Of a stretch of 64,000 nt of DNA, positions 1 through 10,154 are shown piece after piece. The DNA lies in contig JBDWTN010000007.1 of the NCBI GenBank assembly GCA_039984955.1, positions 62,001 to 126,000 of the forward strand. Direction: 5' to 3'. The notes below the pieces were generated by a model. The model was not told the DNA's origin and made no database searches. It saw nothing but the letters and a program-made list of their open reading frames with translations. Made by a program: the position numbers and the translations under genes. This DNA is from Marinobacter alexandrii. GTDB taxonomy: Bacteria; Bacteroidota; Bacteroidia; Cytophagales; Cyclobacteriaceae. The number at the start of each line of letters is the position of its first letter. Position 1 is the first letter of the stretch.

Positions 1-2022
1 ATCTTCAACCAAAAGAACGTTCAAATTGAGGTTGGTTTTGCTAATATCTTCAGTCACATGATCAGAATTTTGAATATCTCCCTGTTCCATCTCTGTGCTA
101 AAAAAGAATCTTGAACCAAATCCTTCGCTACTTTCTAACTGCAGCTTTGATCCCATCATTTGTAGCAATTTTTCACAAATTGGTAACCCCAATCCTGTTC
201 CTCCTTTTTCAAGGGTATGCTCGTTGTTCACCTGCTGGAAGCTTTTAAAGACTGCCTCATGCATGTGTTTGGGTATACCAACACCTGTATCTTTGATTTC
301 AAAATGAATACGATCAGCAGAGTTCTGATCAGAAGAAACCTTTAAATGAACAAATCCCTCATCTGTAAATTTTAGTGCATTATTGATAAGGTTATTCAGT
401 ATTTGAGAAAGCCTAACCCTATCTCCCAAAACAATCTCAGGCAGGTCCTGATCCCATTTTAACAATAATTCTACTTCTTTTTTATTGGCTATAGGCTTCC
501 ATGAATTGACCAGGTTTAGACAAAGGTCTCTCAGGTCAAAATCGTTTTCTTCCAGAATAATGTTTCCTGATTCTATTTTACTAAAATCCAGCACATTATT
601 AATCAGAGATAGCAGGTTATTACTACTAAATTTTAAAAGCTTGAATTTTTCGTCTTCTTTCAAAAATGGATTCTCGTCTAGGAGCAAATCGGTTGTTCCA
701 ATTATAGCATTGAGAGGTGTCCGTATTTCATGGCTCATGTTTGATAAGAACTCCTCTTTGATTTTACCCATTGCCAGCGCCTCTTCTTTTGCTTTCTTCA
801 ATTCCCTTTCATGCTCTACAATTTGAGTTACATCATCAGCATAGACAATGATTCCTCCTATTGATCCATCAGTGGTATTATTCCAGGGTGTTGCCACCCA
901 CTTGATCCATTTTCTATTGCCCTCCTCATCTAAGATTAGATCACTATCGCTATCAATTGCCTCGCCCTCGAGTACTCTTTTTCTTAAAGAATCAAGAAGC
1001 TCTTTTCTTTCAGCACTTACAGAAGTATCCCCTAGCCCTATTGTTTGTTCATTCACCGATTTATCGGCCATCCATTTTTCACTAAAAGCCAAATAATTGA
1101 GATCTTTACTAAACATCGCAATTGCCGCAGGAGATGAAAACACCATTGTTTTCAATAAGGTTTTCTCTGCAAGGATTTGCTCTTCGGTTTCTTTTAACCT
1201 CATCCGAGTATCTACCAATTCGGTGATGTCCTTTGCAATTGCATAGGCTTTCATTATCCTACCATCCACAACCGTATAGTCTACACTTTGCCCAAGCCAG
1301 ATACGTTTTCCAGACTTGGTTTGAATTGGAAATTCATGATAAATAGATTCTATTCCTTCTTTTACTTTCGCTAAGTAATAATTTTTTGCCTTTGACCTTT
1401 CAGTCAATTCTATCAGATCCCAACATGTCATTTTATGAAGCTCTTCTCTTGTATATCCTGTTTTACAAATAGTAGAACTATTGGCGAAAGTGAATTTCCC
1501 CTTGGCATCCAATTCGTAAATTAAATCATGACTTGACTCTACAAGAGTTTGATAGGTTAGTTCACTACTTTTCAGAGCTTGCATATTATCCACTTGCTTA
1601 GCTAATAATTCGAGTCCCTTCTTTTGTTTACTAGAGAGTTTAGCTTTTTCATTATCCAGCACACAAAGTATCCCGATGATTTCACCTTTCTTATTATAAA
1701 GAGGAACTCCTCCAAATAATGATACCGTATTTTCATTGACAGTATTCAATGCCAAATAGCTTTTTGAAGCTTTTTCCTGAAAAGTCTTAAAGACAGAAGA
1801 AATGTTATTTAATAAGCCACTGGAGATTCTTCCAGACGTACTTTTGATATTGATGCCTTTTTGATCTATAAGACCTATAAAGGCATTACTCACATCACAT
1901 ATCTGCTTTGCTAGCATGACTATGTTATCATAGACCTCATTAGATTCTGAATCTGGTAGCTTGCAGCTATTTATTGAAGCAGCTTTATTACTATTCTTTA
2001 ATTCTTGACTTACACTTTTCAT
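1..2022 (-). CDS. Hybrid sensor histidine kinase (GAF-PAS-PAS-HisKA-HATPase-REC), cut by the left edge
   Basis: The minus-strand reading frame is open from ATG at 2022 to base 1 (674 codons) and continues beyond the window. From the N-terminus I read a GAF-like domain (about residues 25-155), a PAS domain starting near 165 (SSHDLIYELD), a second PAS-like segment near 300-410 (WIKWVATPWNN), a HisKA H-box (FLSNMSHEIRTPLNAIIG, phospho-acceptor His431), an HATPase domain with N-box NNLINNALKF and G-boxes DTGVGIP and GTGLGLPI, and finally NVLLVED, the first strand of a receiver domain. No membrane segment or signal peptide is seen, so this is probably a cytoplasmic sensor that autophosphorylates and passes phosphate to its own receiver domain. 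The ligand is unknown. The C-terminus, and any output domain after the receiver, lie outside the window. Confidence 0.9.
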   Translation of the reverse strand, partial: MKSVSQELKNSNKAASINSCKLPDSESNEVYDNIVMLAKQICDVSNAFIGLIDQKGINIKSTSGRISSGLLNNISSVFKTFQEKASKSYLALNTVNENTVSLFGGVPLYNKKGEIIGILCVLDNEKAKLSSKQKKGLELLAKQVDNMQALKSSELTYQTLVESSHDLIYELDAKGKFTFANSSTICKTGYTREELHKMTCWDLIELTERSKAKNYYLAKVKEGIESIYHEFPIQTKSGKRIWLGQSVDYTVVDGRIMKAYAIAKDITELVDTRMRLKETEEQILAEKTLLKTMVFSSPAAIAMFSKDLNYLAFSEKWMADKSVNEQTIGLGDTSVSAERKELLDSLRKRVLEGEAIDSDSDLILDEEGNRKWIKWVATPWNNTTDGSIGGIIVYADDVTQIVEHERELKKAKEEALAMGKIKEEFLSNMSHEIRTPLNAIIGTTDLLLDENPFLKEDEKFKLLKFSSNNLLSLINNVLDFSKIESGNIILEENDFDLRDLCLNLVNSWKPIANKKEVELLLKWDQDLPEIVLGDRVRLSQILNNLINNALKFTDEGFVHLKVSSDQNSADRIHFEIKDTGVGIPKHMHEAVFKSFQQVNNEHTLEKGGTGLGLPICEKLLQMMGSKLQLESSEGFGSRFFFSTEMEQGDIQNSDHVTEDISKTNLNLNVLLVED

Positions 2023-2168
2023 AGTTTCTAGTTTTAAACTCGATGAGCTATCTAAATACATTTGTAAAACTATAAGTGTCTATTCCTGATTTTCTACGTA
2101 AAAGCCGTATTCTGAAAAATGCGTAAATCCCCCTCACAGGCCTATCAGGGTAATTCTACTTTTGGATT

Positions 2169-3329
2169 ATGAAAAAATTAATAAAAACAATAGAATACAT
2201 TAAATGGAAAAATTTAATGTTAGTTGCTAGCATTTTAGTACTAGCATCTTGTACAACTGATGATGCAGAAGAAATTCAAACTGATCTTGATGTCATCAAT
2301 GATGAGACGCTGCTTAACGCACGGATGCTTAAAACGGATGAGGTTATTAATATCTCATCTACTGGACAAGGTAGAAAAAAGGCTGATTTTGAACTTAAAT
2401 TAAAGGGAGAGTTAACCCCGCCTACTATAGATGACTTGCCTCTTCAGGCCACTTCTGTCTCTCAAAAAGGGAAATTCTTAGCTATCAGTTATAACTATGC
2501 AGGGGCCGTTTATGCTGGAGCGATCGATTTAGTAACAGAAGAACTGGAAGTTACTTCTCAGCTATTAGCATATGCAGATATTAATGAACTGGAATTCTAT
2601 GCAAATAGCCTCTATTTTGTTGGTGGATCTGATAGACTTGAAAAGCCTGCATTTGCTGCTAAAATAGATTTTGATTCTGGCAAAGGTCAATTCAAGAGTG
2701 GTGGGACTGTATTTGAAGAAGTAGGTAGTTTCACAGCAAATAGCGTTACAGAGTTTGGAGGAGTTATTTATGTAACTACAGGCGATGATATGAGTACCGG
2801 TGGTGGAATCTACAGATTTAATTCATCTATGAACTTGGACAATTATGAAGCTATTGAAGATGCTCGCTGGGTTGAAGGTTCTGGTAGTAAAATATACTGT
2901 GTTTCTGGAGATCCTTCTACTATTTCAGTATTCGATAGAAACAACCTGGAGATCAAAGAAAAAATTGAACATAGTGCTAAAACGCTTCCAGAGTCTAAGC
3001 AGACCATCGATATAGACGATAAGAAAATTTTCGTAGCAGGTGGTGAGCAAGGTGTATTAGTTTATGATATGGATGGAAAATTGATTTCCAATCTAAAATT
3101 CGATGATAACTCAATTACCAATGCAGTTTCTGCTGAAAAAGGGAGGCTATTTATCAGTAATGGTGAAGGCGGTGTGTATGTGGCTACTTATGATGATGAT
3201 GACGTTGAAATAATTGGAAAACTAGAACTTGGAAACAACGAATCAGTCAACCATATCTTGCTACATGATGATTATTTATATGTTGCTTCTGGTCTAGGTG
3301 GAGTAAAAATGATAGAAATTGACGATTAA
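2169..3329 (+). CDS. Lipoprotein with beta-propeller-like repeats
   Basis: A 386-residue protein with a short signal peptide and lipobox (LASC, lipidated Cys28), so it should be anchored to a membrane facing the periplasm or the cell surface. The rest is a series of short units with the pattern 'hydrophobic strand - GG - V/I - Y - D' (for example KKIFVAGGEQGVLVYD and DYLYVASGLGGVKMIE), typical of LVIVD/WD-like beta-propellers. No catalytic motif is visible. It is transcribed alone, divergently from the sensor kinase, and followed by a strong hairpin terminator. The function is unknown. A role as a binding or scaffolding propeller is inference. Confidence 0.7.
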   Translation: MKKLIKTIEYIKWKNLMLVASILVLASCTTDDAEEIQTDLDVINDETLLNARMLKTDEVINISSTGQGRKKADFELKLKGELTPPTIDDLPLQATSVSQKGKFLAISYNYAGAVYAGAIDLVTEELEVTSQLLAYADINELEFYANSLYFVGGSDRLEKPAFAAKIDFDSGKGQFKSGGTVFEEVGSFTANSVTEFGGVIYVTTGDDMSTGGGIYRFNSSMNLDNYEAIEDARWVEGSGSKIYCVSGDPSTISVFDRNNLEIKEKIEHSAKTLPESKQTIDIDDKKIFVAGGEQGVLVYDMDGKLISNLKFDDNSITNAVSAEKGRLFISNGEGGVYVATYDDDDVEIIGKLELGNNESVNHILLHDDYLYVASGLGGVKMIEIDD

Positions 3330-3358
3330 ATAACCAAAAAAGCGAAAACGACCAATAG

Positions 3359-3383
3359 AGGTGCCTTTATGGCACCTTTTTTT
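3359..3383 (+). terminator. Rho-independent terminator after the propeller lipoprotein
   Basis: A 7-bp perfect stem (AGGTGCC / GGCACCT) with a TTTAT loop is followed by a run of T. It lies 30 bases past the lipoprotein stop codon and isolates that gene from lhgO. Confidence 0.85.
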
Positions 3384-3403
3384 ATGAAAGTCACCGTACC
3401 AGC

Positions 3404-3434
3404 TTGTGCATGATTTCAAACCTATTCATCTTTG
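3404..3434 (+). promoter_or_regulatory. Bacteroidota-type promoter candidate for lhgO
   Basis: TTG at 3404-3406 and CATCTTTG at 3427-3434 are separated by 20 bases. This fits the known Bacteroidota consensus (TTG, about 19-21 bases, TAnnTTTG) with one mismatch, and lies just upstream of the lhgO start at 3458. Confidence 0.45.
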
Positions 3435-3457
3435 CGAAGCACGGGTAAAATAGGAAT

Positions 3458-4654
3458 ATGTATAATGTTGTTGTGATTGGTGGAGGTATCGTTGGGCTTG
3501 CTTCCGCTCTAAAAATCAAAGAAAAAAATCCTAACTATAAAGTTGCTGTGATTGAAAAGGAGCGAAATATAGCTCAGCATCAAACTGGTCACAACAGTGG
3601 CGTCATTCATTCTGGTCTTTATTATAAGCCGGGAAGTTTTAAAGCTAAAAACTGTGTCGATGGATATAACATGCTTTTGGACTTCTGCAACGAAGAGGGA
3701 ATACCTTATGAGCTATGCGGTAAAATAGTCGTTGCGACCAATGAATCACAACTCAGTTCTCTCCATACACTTCAGGAACGAGGAGAAGCAAATGGGCTGA
3801 AGAATATTAAAAAACTGAGCGCTGACGAGCTCAAAGAATACGAACCACACGTTGCTGGAGTTAGTGGACTTTATGTACCTCAGACTGGAATCATTGATTA
3901 TAAACTTGTCGCGGATAAGTACGCGGATAAGTTTAAGCACTTTGGAGGCGAAATCTTTTCTTCCAATAAACTCATGAGTTTCAAAGAGGAAAGAGGATTC
4001 ATACATGTTCATACCGAAAATGAACGGCTTACTACACGATTGGTGGTCAACTGCTCCGGGCTCTATTCCGATAAGGTGGCCAAATTAACGGGCGCAAAAA
4101 TTGATTTTAAAATTGTCCCATTTAGGGGCGAATATTACAAGATAAAACCTGCCAAAGAGCACTTAGTCAAGAATTTAATCTACCCAGTTCCTGACCCAAA
4201 TTTTCCATTTTTAGGTGTTCACTTCACTCGACACATTGATGGAGGGATTGAAGCGGGACCCAATGCTGTTTTAGCTTTTGCCAGAGAAGGGTACTCAAAA
4301 AATCAGGTCAATATGAAAGAACTACTAGGTACGCTCTTTTATCCTGGATTTATGAGAGTAGCCTATAAATATTGGAGAACAGGCATAGGTGAAATGTATC
4401 GATCTTATTCTAAAGGAGCATTTACCAAAGCACTACGAGAGTTGATACCTGAAATCGAGAAGAAAGATTTAATCAAAGGTGGTGCGGGTGTAAGGGCACA
4501 AGCTTGTGATCGCAAAGGTGGATTGATCGATGACTTTCTTGTTGTCGAACACGACAAGTTTATCAATGTTGGAAATGCCCCGTCCCCTGCTGCAACATCC
4601 TCTTTAGCAATAGGTGAAAGGGTAGCACAAATGGCGATAGAAAAACTTAGTTAG
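3458..4654 (+). CDS. lhgO: L-2-hydroxyglutarate oxidase
   Basis: A 398-residue FAD-dependent oxidoreductase of the DAO family, close to the usual length of LhgO/YgaF. The N-terminal dinucleotide-binding motif GGGIVG (residues 8-13) is followed by the family signature HQTGHNSGVIHSGLYY and, near the C-terminus, GGAGVRAQA. LhgO oxidises L-2-hydroxyglutarate to 2-oxoglutarate and passes electrons to the membrane quinone pool; this removes a toxic by-product and supports glutarate/lysine catabolism. No glutarate hydroxylase gene (csiD) is beside it, so a housekeeping repair role is more likely here. The start is the first ATG after the promoter candidate and leaves the FAD motif correctly at the extreme N-terminus. 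Confidence 0.9.
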   Translation: MYNVVVIGGGIVGLASALKIKEKNPNYKVAVIEKERNIAQHQTGHNSGVIHSGLYYKPGSFKAKNCVDGYNMLLDFCNEEGIPYELCGKIVVATNESQLSSLHTLQERGEANGLKNIKKLSADELKEYEPHVAGVSGLYVPQTGIIDYKLVADKYADKFKHFGGEIFSSNKLMSFKEERGFIHVHTENERLTTRLVVNCSGLYSDKVAKLTGAKIDFKIVPFRGEYYKIKPAKEHLVKNLIYPVPDPNFPFLGVHFTRHIDGGIEAGPNAVLAFAREGYSKNQVNMKELLGTLFYPGFMRVAYKYWRTGIGEMYRSYSKGAFTKALRELIPEIEKKDLIKGGAGVRAQACDRKGGLIDDFLVVEHDKFINVGNAPSPAATSSLAIGERVAQMAIEKLS

Positions 4655-4694
4655 AAAACAAGCTGATTGAGTTGGCATTCAATACCTTTATTAG

Positions 4695-5216
4695 ATGCAA
4701 TTTGACTTAAACAAATCCTTAGAAATACTCGAACGAACTCCTGTTGTTATCAAAGGTCTACTCTCTGGAATATCTACCGACTGGACCTCAAGCAACGAAG
4801 GAGAAAACACATGGAGTCCCTTCGATATAGTGGGTCACCTAGTTCATGGAGAGGAAGTAGACTGGTTGCCCAGAACTAAAATCATCCTACAACATGGAAA
4901 TTCCCAGCCATTTGAACCTTTTGATAGGTTTGCTCAATTTGAAAAGAGCAAAGGCAAAAGTTTAAATCAACTACTAGATGAATTTGAGCAATTGCGCACA
5001 GCAAACCTTAAAGAATTAAGAGTGCTAAATATCATGGATGACGATCTAAGCAAAACAGGAATGCATCCTGGTCTTGGTAAAATTACACTTCAAAACCTTT
5101 TATCCAGTTGGACGGTTCATGATTTGGGGCATATTGTTCAGATATCAAGAGTTTTGGCTAAGCAGTATACAAGTGAAGTCGGTCCCTGGACTCAATATAT
5201 GGCTGTACTTAAATAG
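4695..5216 (+). CDS. DinB-like metal-binding protein
   Basis: A 173-residue protein of the DinB/YfiT four-helix-bundle superfamily. The three histidines that bind a divalent metal in this fold appear to be His48 (IVGHLVHGEE) and the pair His143/His147 (HDLGHIVQ), and the length is typical. Known relatives are thiol-dependent transferases (for example bacillithiol or mycothiol S-transferases) or have no known activity; the substrate here cannot be read. It starts 41 bases after lhgO and is followed 67 bases later by msrB, so the three may be co-transcribed. Confidence 0.8.
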   Translation: MQFDLNKSLEILERTPVVIKGLLSGISTDWTSSNEGENTWSPFDIVGHLVHGEEVDWLPRTKIILQHGNSQPFEPFDRFAQFEKSKGKSLNQLLDEFEQLRTANLKELRVLNIMDDDLSKTGMHPGLGKITLQNLLSSWTVHDLGHIVQISRVLAKQYTSEVGPWTQYMAVLK

Positions 5217-5282
5217 TCCGATAAAAGACCTTTATTGGATATTGTGAAACTGATTGAATAGAGTTTATCGTTTATTTGAATT

Positions 5283-5771
5283 ATGAAAAATCTTATTGTT
5301 CTCCTAGGAATTACCTTCTCAATCGCTTCCTGTGCACAGCAAACAGCTGATAAGAAAGTTCCAACTACTCTCCCATTTGATAAAATTGAAAAACAGGAAT
5401 CTGAATGGAAAAAAGAACTCTCTGATCTTGATTATTACGTGCTTCGTGAAAAAGGGACAGAAAGAGCTTTTACCAGTGATCTATTAGCTAACAAAAAAGA
5501 AGGAACATATACATGCAAAGCATGCTCATTACCCCTTTTTACCTCTGGTGCAAAATTCAAATCAGGGACTGGTTGGCCTTCTTTTTCTAAGCCGATCAAT
5601 AAGGTTAATGTAGCTGAGGAGGATGATCGTGCATATGGTATGGTAAGAACAGAAGTATTATGTGCAAGGTGCGATGGGCATCTTGGTCACGTATTTCCAG
5701 ATGGCCCTGCTCCTACCGGATTACGATACTGTATAAATGGAGCATCTTTGAAATTTAGTGAGAAGGAATAA
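5283..5771 (+). CDS. msrB: Peptide-methionine (R)-S-oxide reductase, lipoprotein form
   Basis: A 162-residue MsrB with a lipoprotein signal (SIASC, lipidated Cys17), so it acts outside the cytoplasm on oxidised envelope proteins. The family signatures are intact: two CxxC pairs for structural zinc (CKAC and CARC), [18 protein letters not shown] and the catalytic RYCINGASL (Cys150), the nucleophile that reduces methionine-R-sulfoxide. The final 17 bases overlap the 3' end of the hydrolase gene on the other strand, so the two genes are tightly convergent without room for a terminator between them. Confidence 0.95.
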   Translation: MKNLIVLLGITFSIASCAQQTADKKVPTTLPFDKIEKQESEWKKELSDLDYYVLREKGTERAFTSDLLANKKEGTYTCKACSLPLFTSGAKFKSGTGWPSFSKPINKVNVAEEDDRAYGMVRTEVLCARCDGHLGHVFPDGPAPTGLRYCINGASLKFSEKE

Positions 5772-6717
5772 TTTCTTCAATAAACCACTCAGATGCATAT
5801 TCCATATAGCTCCATTGATTACCTGGCATGGTAAACCCTACGTGACCTCCTTTATCAGGCATTTCCAGATAAAGCGTTTCACTTTTTCTTGCCAACTCTA
5901 TAGGGTAGCACTTACTGCCTAACATTGGATCATTTACTGCATTTACAATGAAAAGTGGGATTTGAATATTGGTTAAAAATTGATCACTTGTAATCTTAGC
6001 ATAAAAGTCATCCGCACTAGAATACTCTGTATGTATTTTCAGGGTAAACTTCTCATCTAATTCACGAAAGCTTCGAATTCCTTCTATACCATCAACATCC
6101 ATTTCCACGACTTCCGCCTTAGCAAGTATTTTCTCTTTTAGCTTAGAGACGAATCGTCGTTCATAAAACCTGTTGCCTCTTTTTCTTAACTGATCTGCGC
6201 TATCCAGAACATTGCATGGCACTGAAAAAGAGATAGCTCCTTTGATTCTGGAATCCGTTTTACGCTCTCCGAGGTATTTTTGCTGCATTCCACCACCCAT
6301 AGAATAGCCAATAAGCACAACCTCTTCATAAGCTCCTTCAAGTCCCTGGTTTATTACTGCGGAAATATCCTCTGTTGCACCATGATGATAAAATCGGGGT
6401 AACCTATTCAACTCTCCACTACAACTGCGATTATTCCAAGCCAAGATGTCCCACCCTTTTTTTGAGAAAAAATGTGCAGGTCGCTTTATGTAATGTCTGT
6501 AGGAACTGCCTTCCAGTCCATGGCTTAAAATGATAAGTCTCTTGTTCCCATTTCTTAACCAATCAAGATCTAAAAAATCTCCATCTTCAAGCTCCAAACG
6601 CTCACGTTCATAAGAAACATCATTAACTTCATAAAACAATGAAGGGATAATTGTCTCAAAATGACCATTGATAAAGTACCATGGCCTCTTGTGATATTTA
6701 GGTTTTACAATAGGCAT
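5755..6717 (-). CDS. Alpha/beta hydrolase of the YheT/ABHD family
   Basis: A 320-residue hydrolase. SHGLEGSS supplies the oxyanion-hole region, GYSMGG carries the nucleophile Ser139, NAVNDPM the probable acid Asp and KGGHVGF the catalytic His. This matches the YheT / medium-chain esterase family. Proteins of this family hydrolyse carboxyl esters; the physiological substrate is usually unknown. The predicted protein has no signal peptide and is probably cytoplasmic. It is divergent from the TonB receptor (61 bases between starts) and overlaps the end of msrB. Confidence 0.85.
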   Translation of the reverse strand: MPIVKPKYHKRPWYFINGHFETIIPSLFYEVNDVSYERERLELEDGDFLDLDWLRNGNKRLIILSHGLEGSSYRHYIKRPAHFFSKKGWDILAWNNRSCSGELNRLPRFYHHGATEDISAVINQGLEGAYEEVVLIGYSMGGGMQQKYLGERKTDSRIKGAISFSVPCNVLDSADQLRKRGNRFYERRFVSKLKEKILAKAEVVEMDVDGIEGIRSFRELDEKFTLKIHTEYSSADDFYAKITSDQFLTNIQIPLFIVNAVNDPMLGSKCYPIELARKSETLYLEMPDKGGHVGFTMPGNQWSYMEYASEWFIEEIIPSH

Positions 6718-6778
6718 GATCGGCTTAATTTTTGCTTTATTTTGAGCTTCGAAATCAAAAGTGAAATTTAACCATTGA

Positions 6779-9166
6779 ATGCAACTTAAATTCCAATTCT
6801 CTTTTTTACTTCTCCTTACACTCTCTTTTTCTTTCGCACAAAATGTATTGATTGTAGATGATGCGACAGATAAACCTGTGACTGATGTATTTATTTACCA
6901 TGAGAATAAAGAAGACATTGCATACACTAGTGAAAAAGGAATTGCCGATATTTCTTCTTTTCCTAAAGGTTTAATTTTCTTTCAGCATCCATCCTATTAT
7001 CAGCAATCCGTAGCTTATCTGGGCAGTGATCTAAAAATAGCATTGAAGGAAAAAATCATGTCTTTTAATGAAGTGGTTATATCAGCTAATAAATGGGAGC
7101 AAGAAGAGGAAAGTGTTTCTCAGCAGATCATGACAGTAAGTAAGAAGTCCATCCAATTCCAAAATCCACAGACTTCTGCAGATCTCCTAGCAAACTCAGG
7201 ACAGGTATTTGTGCAAAAGAGTCAGTTAGGAGGCGGTTCTCCAAAAATCAGAGGCTTCTCTGCAAATTCGGTCTTACTAGTAGTAGATGGCGTGAGGATG
7301 AACAATGCTATTTTTCGAAGTGGGAATTTGCAAAACGTTATCAATGTAGATGCAAATGCATTGGAAAGTTCTGAGGTGATTTTCGGTCCTGGTTCAGTAA
7401 TCTATGGAAGTGATGCGCTGGGTGGTGTTATGGACTTCCACACCATAGAGCCTCAATGGTCTAGCGACAATGTTATGGATGTTTCTGCAAATGCTCTGGC
7501 GAGATACAGTACAGCAGCTAATGAAAGGACTGGTCATTTAGATTTTTCCTTGTCAAAGAAAAAAGTCACCTTCTTTCATTCTTCCTCGTTTACAGCTTTT
7601 GACGACTTAAAAGCAGGAAGTAACCGTAAAAACGGTTATCAAGATGAATTTAAACGTAACTTTTACGTACAACGAGTTGACAGAGAAGATCAACTAGTAT
7701 CAAATTCAGAAGTTAATCTTCAAAAATTCTCTGGGTACAATCTTTTCAATACCATTTCAAAAATCAAATTTCGATTATCTAAAGACATTGATATAGGCTA
7801 TGGTTTTTACTATAGTACCACTTCTGATATACCTAGATATGATAGACTTACTCTACCTCTAAACAGTAGTTCAGATTCTCTAGAAGTTGCCGAGTGGTTT
7901 TACGGACCACAGAAATGGATGATGCATAATTTAAAGGTCAATTATTACAATGTTAATAAACTGTTTGATCAAGCAAGAGTAACCTTAGCCTATCAAAAAT
8001 TTGAAGAAAGTAGAAATGATCGAGATTTCGGTGATAACAGATTGCGAACCCGTACTGAAATGGTAGATATGTATTCCATTTCTTTAGATTTTGATAAAGA
8101 GCTTAATTCTTCCAACCTTTATTACGGTATAGACTTTTTCTATAATGATGTTCATTCAGAAGGTACTCGAAAGAATCTAGACACTGATTCTATTAGTACA
8201 GTAACGCCAAGATATCCTGATGGCGGAAGTGAATACACCTCTTTCGCGGTATACGGAAGTTTTGTTAATCAGCTTTCAGACATGATTACCTTGAATACCG
8301 GAGCAAGACTAAATACAATTTCTGTTTCAGGAAAAACCTTAAATGAAGATGCAGGAGCTTTTGCCGCAAATGACTTTAATCTTACCAATACCGCAGTAAA
8401 CGGATCTATTGGGCTGGTGATCAATACTTCTAACAACGACAAGTTCAGTTATAATTTATCGAGTGGATTTAGGTCACCTAACATTGATGATGTAGGTAAG
8501 ATTTTTGAACTTGACGATAACATACTCATAGTTCCAAATGAAAATCTTAAGCCAGAATACACGCTGAGTAATGAGGTTTCCTACCAAAGAAAAAGCGATC
8601 GTTTCCTACTACATATTGTAGGTTTTTATAGTCGATTATATGATGCTATCGTAAGAGGAGAATTCGACATTCCTAACTCAAGTGCATCCGATAGTTTAGA
8701 GATAAGAGCCCAGGTAAATGCGGATCAAGCGGAGATTTATGGCGGGAGTATTTTGCTTAAAGCAGAAATATCTAGTGATTTAGCAATAGGTAATACAATT
8801 ACCTATACCGACGGGAAAGACCTAAGCAATAATGAGCCGCTAAGACATACCACCCCGATATTTGGAAGATTTACATTATCTCATCGCGCTAAAAAAATCC
8901 GATCCGAGCTGTTTGTAGATTACAATGCTAATTATGGTCGTAAGGATATTCCATCAAGCGAAATAGACGACAAACCCCATCTGTATACAGATTCTGGGAC
9001 CCCTGGTTGGTACACAATTAATATAAAATCTAGTTTTCAGGTAAACAAACATCTTAATATGAATATTGGTGTAGAGAACATCCTTGACTCACACTACAGG
9101 CCCTATTCTTCAGGTATCAGCGCTCCTGGGAGGAATTTTATTTTTGCTCTGAGAGCCAATATTTAG
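6779..9166 (+). CDS. TonB-dependent outer-membrane receptor
   Basis: A 795-residue receptor with a signal peptide ending near SFAQ, a short N-terminal carboxypeptidase-regulatory-like segment (about residues 22-95), a plug domain (LLANSGQVFVQKSQLGGGSP; VVDGVRMNNAIF; PGSVIYGSDALGGV, about residues 110-225) and a 22-strand-type barrel ending in FALRANI with a C-terminal hydrophobic strand. It imports a large ligand with energy from TonB-ExbBD. The plug resembles receptors for haem or metallophores more than SusC, and there is no SusD partner nearby. No Fur-type site was recognised. The ligand remains undetermined. Confidence 0.9.
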   Translation: MQLKFQFSFLLLLTLSFSFAQNVLIVDDATDKPVTDVFIYHENKEDIAYTSEKGIADISSFPKGLIFFQHPSYYQQSVAYLGSDLKIALKEKIMSFNEVVISANKWEQEEESVSQQIMTVSKKSIQFQNPQTSADLLANSGQVFVQKSQLGGGSPKIRGFSANSVLLVVDGVRMNNAIFRSGNLQNVINVDANALESSEVIFGPGSVIYGSDALGGVMDFHTIEPQWSSDNVMDVSANALARYSTAANERTGHLDFSLSKKKVTFFHSSSFTAFDDLKAGSNRKNGYQDEFKRNFYVQRVDREDQLVSNSEVNLQKFSGYNLFNTISKIKFRLSKDIDIGYGFYYSTTSDIPRYDRLTLPLNSSSDSLEVAEWFYGPQKWMMHNLKVNYYNVNKLFDQARVTLAYQKFEESRNDRDFGDNRLRTRTEMVDMYSISLDFDKELNSSNLYYGIDFFYNDVHSEGTRKNLDTDSISTVTPRYPDGGSEYTSFAVYGSFVNQLSDMITLNTGARLNTISVSGKTLNEDAGAFAANDFNLTNTAVNGSIGLVINTSNNDKFSYNLSSGFRSPNIDDVGKIFELDDNILIVPNENLKPEYTLSNEVSYQRKSDRFLLHIVGFYSRLYDAIVRGEFDIPNSSASDSLEIRAQVNADQAEIYGGSILLKAEISSDLAIGNTITYTDGKDLSNNEPLRHTTPIFGRFTLSHRAKKIRSELFVDYNANYGRKDIPSSEIDDKPHLYTDSGTPGWYTINIKSSFQVNKHLNMNIGVENILDSHYRPYSSGISAPGRNFIFALRANI

Positions 9167-9167
9167 A

Positions 9168-10031
9168 TTATTTAAAAAATCTAACACCAACGGTCAAATC
9201 TATCCTGGTAAGCGTAAAATCTGCAGGTACAGTTATTCCGTTATTATCAAATTCTTTTAAACTAGCGATATTGACTTCAGCACCTACCCCCACACCGACA
9301 TTCTGAACGAAGATGAAATCATAATTCACGCCTAGTACCAAACCGAATGTGTCTCCTTCTTGATAGAAGGGAACTCCATCGCCAAGTCCATCAGTTCTAT
9401 ATTTAACGACTCCTCCGGCAATAAAGTAATTGACAACTTGATCATCGTACAGAAAATTTCTATACATGAATGATAAACCTATATAATCGAATGTGACTTT
9501 TTCATCCCTTAAACTAGAAAAACCAAAAGCTGTACTAAACGGAGGTTGAAAATCTTCGTCTGCATTTGTGGATATATGATTGTACTTAGCTCCTACACCG
9601 AAGTTTTCCGTAATAAAGTAATGCAATTCCCCACCCAGATTCCATAAAGATTGCAATTGTTGTTTATAGGAATCGGGCAACCCTTCATATCCTCCTAATT
9701 GGTAAGTATATCCGGTGTTTATGGACAATCTAAAAGAAGAAGGTTCAAATTCCTCAAACTCAATTTCTTCTTCTGGTGCGACAGGTATATCCGGTGATTG
9801 AGTCACTGTTTCAGGTTTCGCTTGATCGTAGTGTTGAATTTTAGATAAAGGAAGTCTAGACCTCATCAGGAGTACTCCGCTCCTATCGTAAATGGAAAAG
9901 TGAATGAATTCATCACCGACCCTTGTAATCTTACAATCAATGGTGTCTCCTTCGGTGGTGACTATTATATCTTGCGATTTGGCGAAATAGAATGTCGCCA
10001 AGAAGGTCAGGAAAATTAGGTATTTCTTCAA
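9168..10031 (-). CDS. Outer-membrane beta-barrel protein
   Basis: A 287-residue protein with a signal peptide (FYFAKSQ), an N-terminal region of about 90 residues with a PEEEIEFEEFEPSS acidic linker, and a C-terminal porin-like barrel of alternating hydrophobic strands ending in VGVRFFK. The N-terminal part (DIIVTTEGDTIDCKITRVGDEF) resembles the small domain found before many Bacteroidota outer-membrane barrels. It is convergent with the TonB receptor (one base between stop codons). Its specific role is unknown. Confidence 0.75.
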   Translation of the reverse strand: MKKYLIFLTFLATFYFAKSQDIIVTTEGDTIDCKITRVGDEFIHFSIYDRSGVLLMRSRLPLSKIQHYDQAKPETVTQSPDIPVAPEEEIEFEEFEPSSFRLSINTGYTYQLGGYEGLPDSYKQQLQSLWNLGGELHYFITENFGVGAKYNHISTNADEDFQPPFSTAFGFSSLRDEKVTFDYIGLSFMYRNFLYDDQVVNYFIAGGVVKYRTDGLGDGVPFYQEGDTFGLVLGVNYDFIFVQNVGVGVGAEVNIASLKEFDNNGITVPADFTLTRIDLTVGVRFFK

Positions 10032-10104
10032 TTTGTCTTAATTAGACAATGAAGATATTAAGATCAGAATCAAATTTTTATATGTTTTCTAAAAATTGAG
10101 CTAA

Positions 10105-10130
10105 ACCCCTCTCACAAAAGTAAGAAGGGT
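10105..10130 (-). terminator. Terminator after the DUF5777 operon (minus strand)
   Basis: An 11-bp stem with two G-U wobbles and an AAAA/TTTT loop, read on the minus strand 25 bases after the stop of the DUF5777 gene. It is followed by TTTAG and further T-rich sequence. It likely ends the cytochrome-YceI-barrel operon. Confidence 0.5.
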
Positions 10131-10154
10131 CTAATCTCTCATTCTAAAACATAA

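Noticed and set aside
485-1096. Two plus-strand open frames at 485-826 and 848-1096
   Set aside because: They lie fully inside the antisense of the hybrid histidine kinase, whose minus-strand frame has clear domains; they are shadows.
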